From: an uncultured Paracoccaceae bacterium
GTDB taxonomy: Bacteria; Pseudomonadota; Alphaproteobacteria; Rhodobacterales; Rhodobacteraceae
Assembly: GCA_947501025.1 (NCBI GenBank)
Contig: CANMUM010000003.1
Location: 149,096 to 213,095 of the forward strand
DNA length: 64,000 nt
Reading direction: 5' to 3'
The notes beneath the pieces were generated by a model. The model had not been told where the DNA came from. It did no database searches and worked only from the letters and a program-made list of their open reading frames with translations. Shown in pieces: positions 57,692 through 64,000 of the stretch. The first letter of the stretch is position 1; each line of letters opens with the position of its first letter. The position numbers were made by a program, and so were the translations under genes.

Positions 57692-59389
57692 CTATCCTAA
57701 ATCATCAAAATCAATGGGGTCCCAGTCGCCATCAGCGACCACTTCTTCAATTGCACCTGCGGGACGCGTGATGTCAATTATTTCTGCGCTTGGAAAAAAC
57801 GATCGAAACTTTGTGACGATCGGGCTAATTTCCGCTTCGGTATGAGCGTCTGCGCGTTCTTTATTTTGGCGCTCTGATATGGTCATTGCATCGCTTTTTG
57901 ACACAACGGAAATGCCCCAACGCGTACCTGTCCATGTTTCTAATTTACGTGCAAGAGATGACGGCAAATCTGATGGGGCACCATCAGCAAGCGCAAATTC
58001 AATCCGCCCAGGTGTGTATTTTGATAGACGTACAAATTTTTCAACTTCCATCAACAGCCCAACATCGCGATGATTGCGAATAAGGCCAACGACATCATCA
58101 AATCTTACATAGCGCGCAAGCGGACTATTCTCAGAATCTTGTCCGCCAACTTGTTTAGCCATCTGGGCTGTTGGTGCTTTTGTCGCAGCACCAGAGGCAG
58201 CAGTTCCAGCACTCGCTGCTGATAGAGATGCACCAGATTGCAATTTGGCAAGCAGTTCACCTGGAGGTGGTTGATTGGCCACATGGCACAATCTAACGAT
58301 TGCCATTTCTGCCCCCATTAACCGATTGGGGGCAAGCTCCAATTCGCTACCTAATTTTAAAAGCATTTGCCAAGTTCGCGCCAATACAGGCAACTCAAGT
58401 TTTGATGACAATTCACGGCCACGGGCAACTTGCTCTGGGCTTTGCTCATCATCATCTATTTGATCGGCAATTCGCAACAAAGAAACCCAATGTGTAATTT
58501 CAGCAAGCTCAGAAAGAATTGTCGAGGGGTCTGCACCATCATGATACAGCCCACGCAAAGTTTCGAGCGCTTTATTAACCTTGCCATCCATGATCTCTTC
58601 AAAAAGATCAAGCACACGACCCTGATCGGCAAGCCCCATCATAGCGCGAACTTGCTCGGCTGTGGTTTCTCCATCACCCATGGCAATGGCTTGATCAAGC
58701 AAAGATTGCGCGTCACGCACAGAACCTTCTGCCGCCCGCGCAATCAAGCGCAGCGCATCAGGCGCAACCGCCGCGCTCTCACGTCCCGCAATATCAGCCA
58801 AATGCTTAACCATCATTTCAGGTTCAACACGGCGCAAATCAAAGCGTTGGCAACGGCTCAAAACCGTTACGGGGACTTTGCGGATTTCTGTTGTCGCAAA
58901 AATAAACTTCACATGCTCAGGCGGTTCTTCAAGTGTCTTCAAAATCGCGTTGAAAGCCGAATTGGACAGCATATGAACTTCATCAAAAATATAGACTTTG
59001 TAACGGGCTTCCGAAGGGCGATATGGCACACCCGCAAGGATTTCGCGCATCTTCTCAACTTGTGTATTGGAAGCCGCATCAAGCTCCATAACGTCAATAT
59101 TTCGTCCATCGGTTATGGATTTACAAAGCGCACATTCCCCGCAAGGTGATGTTGTTGGTTTTGTGTTTTGACCATCAATGCCTATGCAATTTAAGCCCTT
59201 GGCAATAATCCGAGCCGTTGTCGTTTTACCAATACCTCTTACGCCCGTCATCATGAAAGCATGCGCAATACGACCTGATGCAAAGGCATTTGTTAACGTG
59301 CGCACCATCGCTTCTTGACCAATAAGTTGATCAAAATTTTGCGGACGATATTTACGCGCAAGAACTTGGTATTGTTGGTTATCGCTCAA
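57692..59389 (-). CDS. dnaX: DNA polymerase III subunits gamma/tau
   Basis: DnaX is the clamp-loader ATPase. The 565-residue protein has Walker A GVRGIGKTT (49-57), the zinc module C68, C83, C86, C89, Walker B IFDEVHML, and the sensor 1 region KFIFATTEIRKVP followed by SRCQRFDLRR. A low-complexity Ala/Gly linker follows near 390-415, then the C-terminal tau part. I saw no strong slippery site for a gamma form. It begins 3 nt after the argF stop. Confidence 0.97.
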   Translation of the reverse strand: MSDNQQYQVLARKYRPQNFDQLIGQEAMVRTLTNAFASGRIAHAFMMTGVRGIGKTTTARIIAKGLNCIGIDGQNTKPTTSPCGECALCKSITDGRNIDVMELDAASNTQVEKMREILAGVPYRPSEARYKVYIFDEVHMLSNSAFNAILKTLEEPPEHVKFIFATTEIRKVPVTVLSRCQRFDLRRVEPEMMVKHLADIAGRESAAVAPDALRLIARAAEGSVRDAQSLLDQAIAMGDGETTAEQVRAMMGLADQGRVLDLFEEIMDGKVNKALETLRGLYHDGADPSTILSELAEITHWVSLLRIADQIDDDEQSPEQVARGRELSSKLELPVLARTWQMLLKLGSELELAPNRLMGAEMAIVRLCHVANQPPPGELLAKLQSGASLSAASAGTAASGAATKAPTAQMAKQVGGQDSENSPLARYVRFDDVVGLIRNHRDVGLLMEVEKFVRLSKYTPGRIEFALADGAPSDLPSSLARKLETWTGTRWGISVVSKSDAMTISERQNKERADAHTEAEISPIVTKFRSFFPSAEIIDITRPAGAIEEVVADGDWDPIDFDDLG

Positions 59390-59392
59390 TGA

Positions 59393-60319
59393 TTAAACTC
59401 CCAAACACCAACGCATGACCGCCTTTTGCGCATGCAAACGGTTTTCCGCCGCATCAAATGCCAATGATTGCTGCCCATCAAGAATTTCTGATGTCACCTC
59501 TTCATTGCGATGAGCTGGTAGACAATGTGTGAAATAGGCTTGCGTGCCGGCTGTCTTCATAAGATCTGCATTGACTTGATAAGGGCGGAGTAAATTGTGA
59601 CGGCGCTGACGCGCGCTTTCGGCATCATGCATAGAAACCCATGTATCTGTGACGAGTAAATCCGCCCCCTTCACGGCTTCTTCTGGATTTTCAGAAATCT
59701 TAACATTCACACCGCGCTCGCGTGCAAACTCTACGGCGCGCATATCAGGCTGCAGGTTTTCTGGTCCACAAAATGTCATATCAAAACCAAATTGTCCCGC
59801 GGCATGAAAATATGAGTTGCACACATTATTACCGTCACCAAGCCACACAACTTTGCGGCCTTTCATATCGCCAAGTTTTTCATGAAGGGTCAATAAATCG
59901 GCCATAATTTGGCAAGGATGCGTATCATTGGTTAAACCATTAATCACAGGGACAGTCGCGTTATCAGCCATCTCTTGGAGTGTGGCTTCTTCAAATGTGC
60001 GGATCATAATAAGATCAACATAGCGCGACAAAACCTTCGCAGTGTCCGCAATTGTCTCACCATGCCCAAGCTGCATTTCTTGGCCACTAAGCAGCAGGCT
60101 TTCACCGCCAAGTTGGCGCACACCCACATCAAAACTCACCCTCGTACGTGTTGAAGGTTTTTCAAAAATCAAAGCAACGACATGACCAGCAAGAGGCGCA
60201 TCAGCATCCTTTGTTCCCTTGGGTTGACCATTGCGCGCATCTTTAATCACACGCGCTTGATCAAGCATATTGCGCAATTCGTTACCTGCGATTTGGTCAA
60301 GAGATAAAAAATGGTTCAT
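59393..60319 (-). CDS. argF: ornithine carbamoyltransferase
   Basis: ArgF makes citrulline from ornithine and carbamoyl phosphate. The 308-residue protein has the carbamoyl-phosphate site [39 protein letters not shown], and the ornithine loop [11 protein letters not shown]. Its start overlaps the argD stop by 4 nt. dnaX follows after only 3 nt, so arginine and clamp-loader genes appear to share a transcript. Confidence 0.97.
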   Translation of the reverse strand: MNHFLSLDQIAGNELRNMLDQARVIKDARNGQPKGTKDADAPLAGHVVALIFEKPSTRTRVSFDVGVRQLGGESLLLSGQEMQLGHGETIADTAKVLSRYVDLIMIRTFEEATLQEMADNATVPVINGLTNDTHPCQIMADLLTLHEKLGDMKGRKVVWLGDGNNVCNSYFHAAGQFGFDMTFCGPENLQPDMRAVEFARERGVNVKISENPEEAVKGADLLVTDTWVSMHDAESARQRRHNLLRPYQVNADLMKTAGTQAYFTHCLPAHRNEEVTSEILDGQQSLAFDAAENRLHAQKAVMRWCLGV

Positions 60320-61485
60320 AGCTTTGCTTTCATTTCATTCGCGGTTTTTTCCAGAAGATCAATACCCGCATCTAGCTCTTCAATTGTCATATTTAGCGGC
60401 GGCAATAAACGCACCACATTTTCTGCGGCAGGCACTGTGAGAACACCATTTTGGCGCCCAGCCTCCACAAATGCAACCCCATCAATCTTGCATTTAAGAC
60501 CAAGCATCAAACCTTCACCGCGCAGCTCCTCAAAAATTTCTGGATTGTCTGCTATGATACCACCCAAACGTTGAGCCGCATGACCTGCAAGCTTATTCAC
60601 ATGAGGAAGGAATTCATCTTCACCCATCATATCAATCACTTCAAGACCCACCCGACATGCCAATGGATTACCACCATAAGTCGAACCATGCGTACCTGCG
60701 ACCATGGTGCGACCTGCACGTTCATTAGCCAAACATGCCCCAAGCGGAAAGCCCCCGCCAATGCCTTTGGCAAGCGCCATAATATCAGGCTCAACACCCG
60801 AATGCTCATAGGCGAACATTCTCCCCGAACGCCCCATGCCACATTGTATTTCATCAAAAATAACAAGCGCACCAACACGATCAGCCTCTTTGCGGATATG
60901 TTTAAGGAATTCATCAGAAACCGTTCGAATACCGCCCTCACCCTGAATAGGCTCAATCAAAATCGCGGCTGTATCTTCATCCAGTTCCTCTGCCAAACCT
61001 TCCTCGCTTAACGCAACCCTCGCAAAGCCTTCTGGCATAGGCCCAAAACCATCCACCATTTTGGGCGCTCCAGATGCGGCGATACCCGCTAATGTACGTC
61101 CATGGAAACATCCCTCAAACGAAATGATTTTCGAGCGCGGCATATCTTGATCAAAGTGGAAACGGCGCGCGGTCTTAATGGCGCATTCTATCGCTTCTGC
61201 GCCAGAATTCGTAAAAAATGCATATGAAGCGAAACTCACTTCGCATAGCTTTTGTGCAAGCGCCTCTTGTCCGGGGATCTCATAAAGATTCGACACATGC
61301 CAAAGCTTGCTGGCTTGATCGCTCAAAACTGAAGCCAAACGTGGGTGGGCATGCCCAAATGAGTTCACGGCAACGCCCGCACCAAAATCGAAATATCGCG
61401 CGCCTTGTGCATCAAAAAGCCAAGGCCCTTCGCCATATTCAAAGGCGAGTTTTGCGCGATTATAACTTGGGTAGACATGCGACAT
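60316..61485 (-). CDS. argD: acetylornithine aminotransferase
   Basis: ArgD is a PLP enzyme of arginine synthesis that may also act in lysine synthesis. The 389-residue protein has [34 protein letters not shown], the PLP-contacting [13 protein letters not shown], the Schiff-base lysine in [13 protein letters not shown], and [20 protein letters not shown] precedes the ATG at 61485; an ATG 63 nt upstream is not used. It is divergent from gcrA, as in many alphaproteobacteria. Confidence 0.95.
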   Translation of the reverse strand: MSHVYPSYNRAKLAFEYGEGPWLFDAQGARYFDFGAGVAVNSFGHAHPRLASVLSDQASKLWHVSNLYEIPGQEALAQKLCEVSFASYAFFTNSGAEAIECAIKTARRFHFDQDMPRSKIISFEGCFHGRTLAGIAASGAPKMVDGFGPMPEGFARVALSEEGLAEELDEDTAAILIEPIQGEGGIRTVSDEFLKHIRKEADRVGALVIFDEIQCGMGRSGRMFAYEHSGVEPDIMALAKGIGGGFPLGACLANERAGRTMVAGTHGSTYGGNPLACRVGLEVIDMMGEDEFLPHVNKLAGHAAQRLGGIIADNPEIFEELRGEGLMLGLKCKIDGVAFVEAGRQNGVLTVPAAENVVRLLPPLNMTIEELDAGIDLLEKTANEMKAKL

Positions 61486-61619
61486 CTGTGTTTCCTTATT
61501 CGATAGTCTTGAAAATAGGAAATTCTTATCCAAAACACCATAGCTCATCTCTGTTATTATTATATAATATTAAGAATTATGTGATTTAACACTTGACGTG
61601 GGCCTATAAACAACGGCAT

Positions 61620-61648
61620 TTGATCTCGACTTTAAATTCCCATATACT
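61620..61648 (+). promoter_or_regulatory. promoter of gcrA
   Basis: TTGATC (61620-61625) and TATACT (61643-61648) are separated by exactly 17 bp, a good sigma-70 pair, with the start of gcrA 24 nt downstream of the -10. No GANTC site is seen in the 186-bp gap from argD. Confidence 0.6.
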
Positions 61649-61671
61649 GCTCGCAAAGAGAGGCCAAAAAT

Positions 61672-62205
61672 ATGTCTTGGACAGAAGAACGCGTAGAAAA
61701 ATTGACAAAAATGTGGACCGAAGGCAAGTCTGCAAGTGATATTGCTAAAGAGCTTGGCGAGGTAACGCGCAATGCTGTGATCGGTAAGGTGCACCGTCTT
61801 GGGCTCAAAGGTCGCGTGGCGAAAGAGGCCAAGGCCAAAGCCAAAACAGAGGCTCCTAAAAAAACAGCCAAGCCCGCTGCTCCAAAAGTTGAAATCGTAG
61901 AGCCAGTAGAAGCGGAAATCGCGCAAGATGTAGCCAATGACGAGCCCGTTGTTCAAACACTTGAAATGATTGCGGCTCAAAAAGATGACATTCCGATGGA
62001 AGCGCGCGAGCAAGCCCTCAAAATTGAGAGCCAGTCTAAGCGCCTCACATTGATGCAACTTACTGAGCGCACCTGCAAATGGCCTGTTGGTGACCCCGCA
62101 ACCGACGATTTTTGGTTTTGTGGCCATCCAAGCAAAGCAGGCAAGCCTTATTGTGATGCCCATGTTGAATTGGCATTTCAAGCACCAATGTCGCGCCGCA
62201 AATAA
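61672..62205 (+). CDS. gcrA: GcrA cell-cycle regulator
   Basis: GcrA binds sigma-70 RNA polymerase and activates promoters with methylated GANTC sites. The 177-residue protein has the N-terminal helix-turn-helix MSWTEERVEKLTKMWTEGKS and TRNAVIGKVHRLGLKGR, an Ala/Lys/Pro-rich linker (about 50-75), and the C-terminal sigma-interacting domain with CKWPVGDPATDDFWFCG and YCDAHVELAF. AGAGG precedes the ATG. It is the clearest lineage marker in the window. Confidence 0.97.
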   Translation: MSWTEERVEKLTKMWTEGKSASDIAKELGEVTRNAVIGKVHRLGLKGRVAKEAKAKAKTEAPKKTAKPAAPKVEIVEPVEAEIAQDVANDEPVVQTLEMIAAQKDDIPMEAREQALKIESQSKRLTLMQLTERTCKWPVGDPATDDFWFCGHPSKAGKPYCDAHVELAFQAPMSRRK

Positions 62206-62231
62206 GTTAGGTCAAAAGACTTGACCTAACT
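62205..62231. repeat. perfect 11-bp inverted repeat after gcrA
   Basis: AGTTAGGTCAA (62205-62215) is the exact reverse complement of 62221-62231, with a 5-nt loop. It begins in the gcrA stop codon. No T-run follows, so it is a weak terminator candidate and may instead be an operator or RNA element of the next gene. Confidence 0.6.
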
Positions 62232-62246
62232 GCCAACTCGATGCAT

Positions 62247-62266
62247 TCTTTCTCAAAAGAGAAAGA
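62247..62266 (+). promoter_or_regulatory. hairpin at the leader of the AEC transporter gene
   Basis: TCTTTCTC (62247-62254) pairs with GAGAAAGA (62259-62266) across AAAA. The right arm includes part of the purine-rich AGAGG upstream of the ATG at 62281, so it could mask ribosome binding. GGA at 62271-62273 is an alternative site. Confidence 0.35.
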
Positions 62267-62280
62267 GGTTGGAATAAATA

Positions 62281-63216
62281 ATGCTGGCTGTATTCACTCA
62301 GATTTTTCCGTTTTTTGCCCTCATAATACTGGGGTATCTAGCGGCCAGAAGAAAATCGTTCTTCGAATCAACATCGATGAATATCACCAGTTTTGTGTAT
62401 TATTTCGCATTACCTGCAATGCTGTTCAGGTTTTCGGCAGGCCTGAAAATCGGCGAAGCATTCGATCCCATTTTCGTGCTTACATATTGGCTAAGTATTA
62501 TTGGGGTTTATATCATTATTGTCATTGTCGCACGCCTCCGCCAAATGGATTATGCAACCGCCACAATCGAAGCCCAATGTGGTGTTTTTGGAAGCTCTGG
62601 CTTTATGGCTATTCCAATTTTGGTAGGTATTTTTGGCGATAAAGCTATTGCTCCGCTGCTTATGATCGTCGCAGTTGATGTCTTATTCACAAACAATTTG
62701 GCAATCATCAGCATGACCGCTGCTCAAGAAGGTAAGTTATCTCCACGGGCCTTCAAGTCTATAATGATCGGGTTAATTAAAAATCCAATGTTCTTCTCAA
62801 TCGCTTTGGGTCTTACATATACGGCTCTCAATATTCCGAAATTTACGGCTCTTGATAGGACAGTTGAGATACTTGGCGCAGCAGCAACACCCGGTGCATT
62901 ATTCGTTATCGGAGCTAGCCTTACTCAGAACAAAGCCGCAAACGTTCCCATCGCAGTTTGGCTTTCATTTTGCAAACTGGCATTAATGCCGCTTTTGTGT
63001 TGGCTATTAGCATTTCATATATTTCACATTCAACCCTTTGAGGCTGGCATTATGATAGGTGTAGCTGCGATGCCAACAGCTGGTACGGTCTTTATGATTG
63101 CAAATGCATATAATGTCGCGGCAATTCGAGCATCCTCAACAATTTTTCTTTCAACAATCATAAGTGTAATCACACTTACCCTCGTATTAAAATGGATTGG
63201 AGCCTATGTTTACTGA
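62281..63216 (+). CDS. AEC (auxin efflux carrier) family transporter
   Basis: The 311-residue membrane protein has ten predicted helices and the AEC features: [15 protein letters not shown] at the start, the discontinuous [17 protein letters not shown], and the second-repeat motif [23 protein letters not shown]. Bacterial members move organic anions such as malonate or malate, and the fold is shared with the arsenite exporter ACR3. The substrate is unknown. The arsH gene begins 11 nt before its stop, so the two are translated together. The leader contains two hairpins. Confidence 0.88.
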   Translation: MLAVFTQIFPFFALIILGYLAARRKSFFESTSMNITSFVYYFALPAMLFRFSAGLKIGEAFDPIFVLTYWLSIIGVYIIIVIVARLRQMDYATATIEAQCGVFGSSGFMAIPILVGIFGDKAIAPLLMIVAVDVLFTNNLAIISMTAAQEGKLSPRAFKSIMIGLIKNPMFFSIALGLTYTALNIPKFTALDRTVEILGAAATPGALFVIGASLTQNKAANVPIAVWLSFCKLALMPLLCWLLAFHIFHIQPFEAGIMIGVAAMPTAGTVFMIANAYNVAAIRASSTIFLSTIISVITLTLVLKWIGAYVY

Positions 63217-63910
63217 ACTACCAAATATTGACGTCGAACAATTTGAAATTCTTAACGAAAAGAAACTGCGTTTTTCAAACGACAAGGGGCCAGTTAAAAT
63301 TCTTCTGTTATACGGATCATTGAGAGAAGAGAGTTACTCCAAAAAAACGGTTTTTGAGGCTGCTCGAATATTGGAGAAATTAGGTGCCGAAACAAAAATA
63401 TTCAATCCATCTGGGCTGCCTCTTGTCGATGATGGCGTTGACTCAAGTCATCCAAAAGTAAAAGAGCTTCGCGAATGCGTCGCATGGTGTGAGGCCATGG
63501 TTTGGTGTTCGCCGGAACGTCATGGGGCAATGACTGGTATCATGAAGACCCAAATTGATTGGATACCACTAAGCGAAGGAGGCATCCGCCCGACCCAAGG
63601 AAAAACACTTGCCGTCATGCAAGTGAATGCAGGGTCACAAAGCTTTAATGTTGTTAATCAACTACGGATATTAGGCCGATGGATGCGTATGATCACAATC
63701 CCTAACCAAAGCTCTGTTCCAAAAGTTTATCTTGAATTTGAAGGCGATCGCATGAAACCTAGCGCGTATTACAATCGAATTGTTGATGTCATGGAGGAGC
63801 TTGTAAAATTCACTGTCTTAACGCGCGATTCATCTGACTATCTCACTGATCGATATTCTGAACGGTGCGAGGCTGCACAAAAAAATCCGAAGGAAGAGCC
63901 TCAGCTCTAA
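63206..63910 (+). CDS. arsH: ArsH-type NADPH-dependent FMN reductase
   Basis: ArsH is an FMN flavoprotein with quinone reductase, azoreductase and organoarsenical oxidase activity. The 234-residue protein has the flavodoxin-like FMN loop [17 protein letters not shown], the ArsH-specific [21 protein letters not shown], and [19 protein letters not shown]. The ATG at 63206 has TTGGAG 5 nt upstream and is preferred to the TTG at 63197. It usually lies in ars operons with ArsR and ACR3 or ArsB; here its only partner is an AEC carrier, so an arsenic role is not proven. Confidence 0.9.
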   Translation: MFTELPNIDVEQFEILNEKKLRFSNDKGPVKILLLYGSLREESYSKKTVFEAARILEKLGAETKIFNPSGLPLVDDGVDSSHPKVKELRECVAWCEAMVWCSPERHGAMTGIMKTQIDWIPLSEGGIRPTQGKTLAVMQVNAGSQSFNVVNQLRILGRWMRMITIPNQSSVPKVYLEFEGDRMKPSAYYNRIVDVMEELVKFTVLTRDSSDYLTDRYSERCEAAQKNPKEEPQL

Positions 63911-64000
63911 AAAAAGACACTTCCCATATACCCCCATCTCACCTTTCTATTCATTTTTTGCTGGCGTAAAAATCGTGAGCTAAACCGCCACCATATATTT
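63911..64000. other. 3' end of the window without a recognised feature
   Basis: The 90 bases after arsH start with an A-run and contain no open frame, hairpin or RNA gene that I can support. Confidence 0.5.

Noticed and set aside
58430..59149. Rightward open frame of 239 codons
   Set aside because: It lies wholly antisense to dnaX, whose motifs are intact. The product is rich in Asn, His and Arg with no domain, as expected of a shadow frame.
60451..61011. Rightward open frame of 186 codons
   Set aside because: Antisense to argD, with threonine/histidine-rich, domain-free translation and no ribosome-binding site.
61570..62181. Leftward open frame of 203 codons
   Set aside because: Antisense to gcrA. 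The Phe/Cys-rich product comes from reading the complement of Lys/Ala-rich codons.

Overview
The window is chromosomal DNA of an alphaproteobacterium with fairly low GC for that class. The main evidence is GcrA (a cell-cycle regulator restricted to alphaproteobacteria) divergent from argD, the MarR/response-regulator pair next to ilvE that resembles petP/petR, mutY divergent from a dciA-dsbA pair, a comF-grxC-nitrilase-ubiG block, a Sat-CysC fusion, and a ROSE-like RNA thermometer in front of hsp20. The synteny points to Rhizobiales or a neighbouring marine order. The order is an inference. I saw no rRNA, tRNA, CRISPR array, insertion sequence or prophage gene. Coding density is very high and many genes overlap by 1-13 nt.

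Layout. 1-3.3 kb: a partial TetR regulator, trpA, ychF, and soxR divergent from a VOC protein through a textbook soxbox. 3.3-7.2 kb: dsbA-dciA facing mutY, then an alkB-type monooxygenase and a DUF1643 gene chained by overlaps. 7.2-14.8 kb: a leftward replication and repair block dnaA-dnaN-recF-lysE-gyrB, ending in an unusual two-domain type II dehydroquinase. 14.9-21.7 kb: radC, map, hsp20 with heat-responsive control, the response regulator and MarR gene, ilvE and priA. 21.8-29.6 kb: DUF484-xerC, a ubiH-like gene, hflC/hflK, gor-rpiA, and a racemase-like protein that lacks its catalytic cysteines. 29.8-36.2 kb: degP, sat-cysC, a ferredoxin-reductase-like flavoprotein, hemH and a methyltransferase. 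36.2-40 kb: comF, grxC, a nitrilase, marR, ubiG and a Bax-inhibitor-1 gene. 40-45.8 kb: an ABC-type permease without an ATPase, coupled to an unrecognised gene, then ilvD and a CPBP protease. 45.8-50.3 kb: accD, a secreted LprI/DUF1176-like gene, folC and xylB. 50.3-56.7 kb: fur-katG, fadH and comM. 56.7-61.5 kb: a leftward argD-argF-dnaX-ybaB-recR run. 61.6-64 kb: gcrA, then an AEC-family transporter overlapping arsH.

How the genes work together. Most are housekeeping: replication initiation and clamp functions, recombination and repair, branched-chain amino acid, arginine, tryptophan and shikimate steps, ubiquinone and haem synthesis, fatty-acid carboxylation and folate polyglutamylation. 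A recurrent second theme is stress: SoxR/VOC, Fur/KatG, glutathione reductase, glutaredoxin, Hsp20, DegP, HflKC, DsbA. The least ordinary parts are the regulatory DNA (soxbox promoter, RpoH promoter plus ROSE-like leader, GANTC cluster before dnaA, Fur-like box before fur) and a few odd proteins (dehydroquinase fusion, cysteine-less racemase, orphan permease pair, ArsH with an AEC carrier). I did not find a clearly new multi-gene system. The best candidates for something undescribed are the permease/unknown pair at 40.1-43.0 kb and the AEC-ArsH pair at 62.2-63.9 kb.
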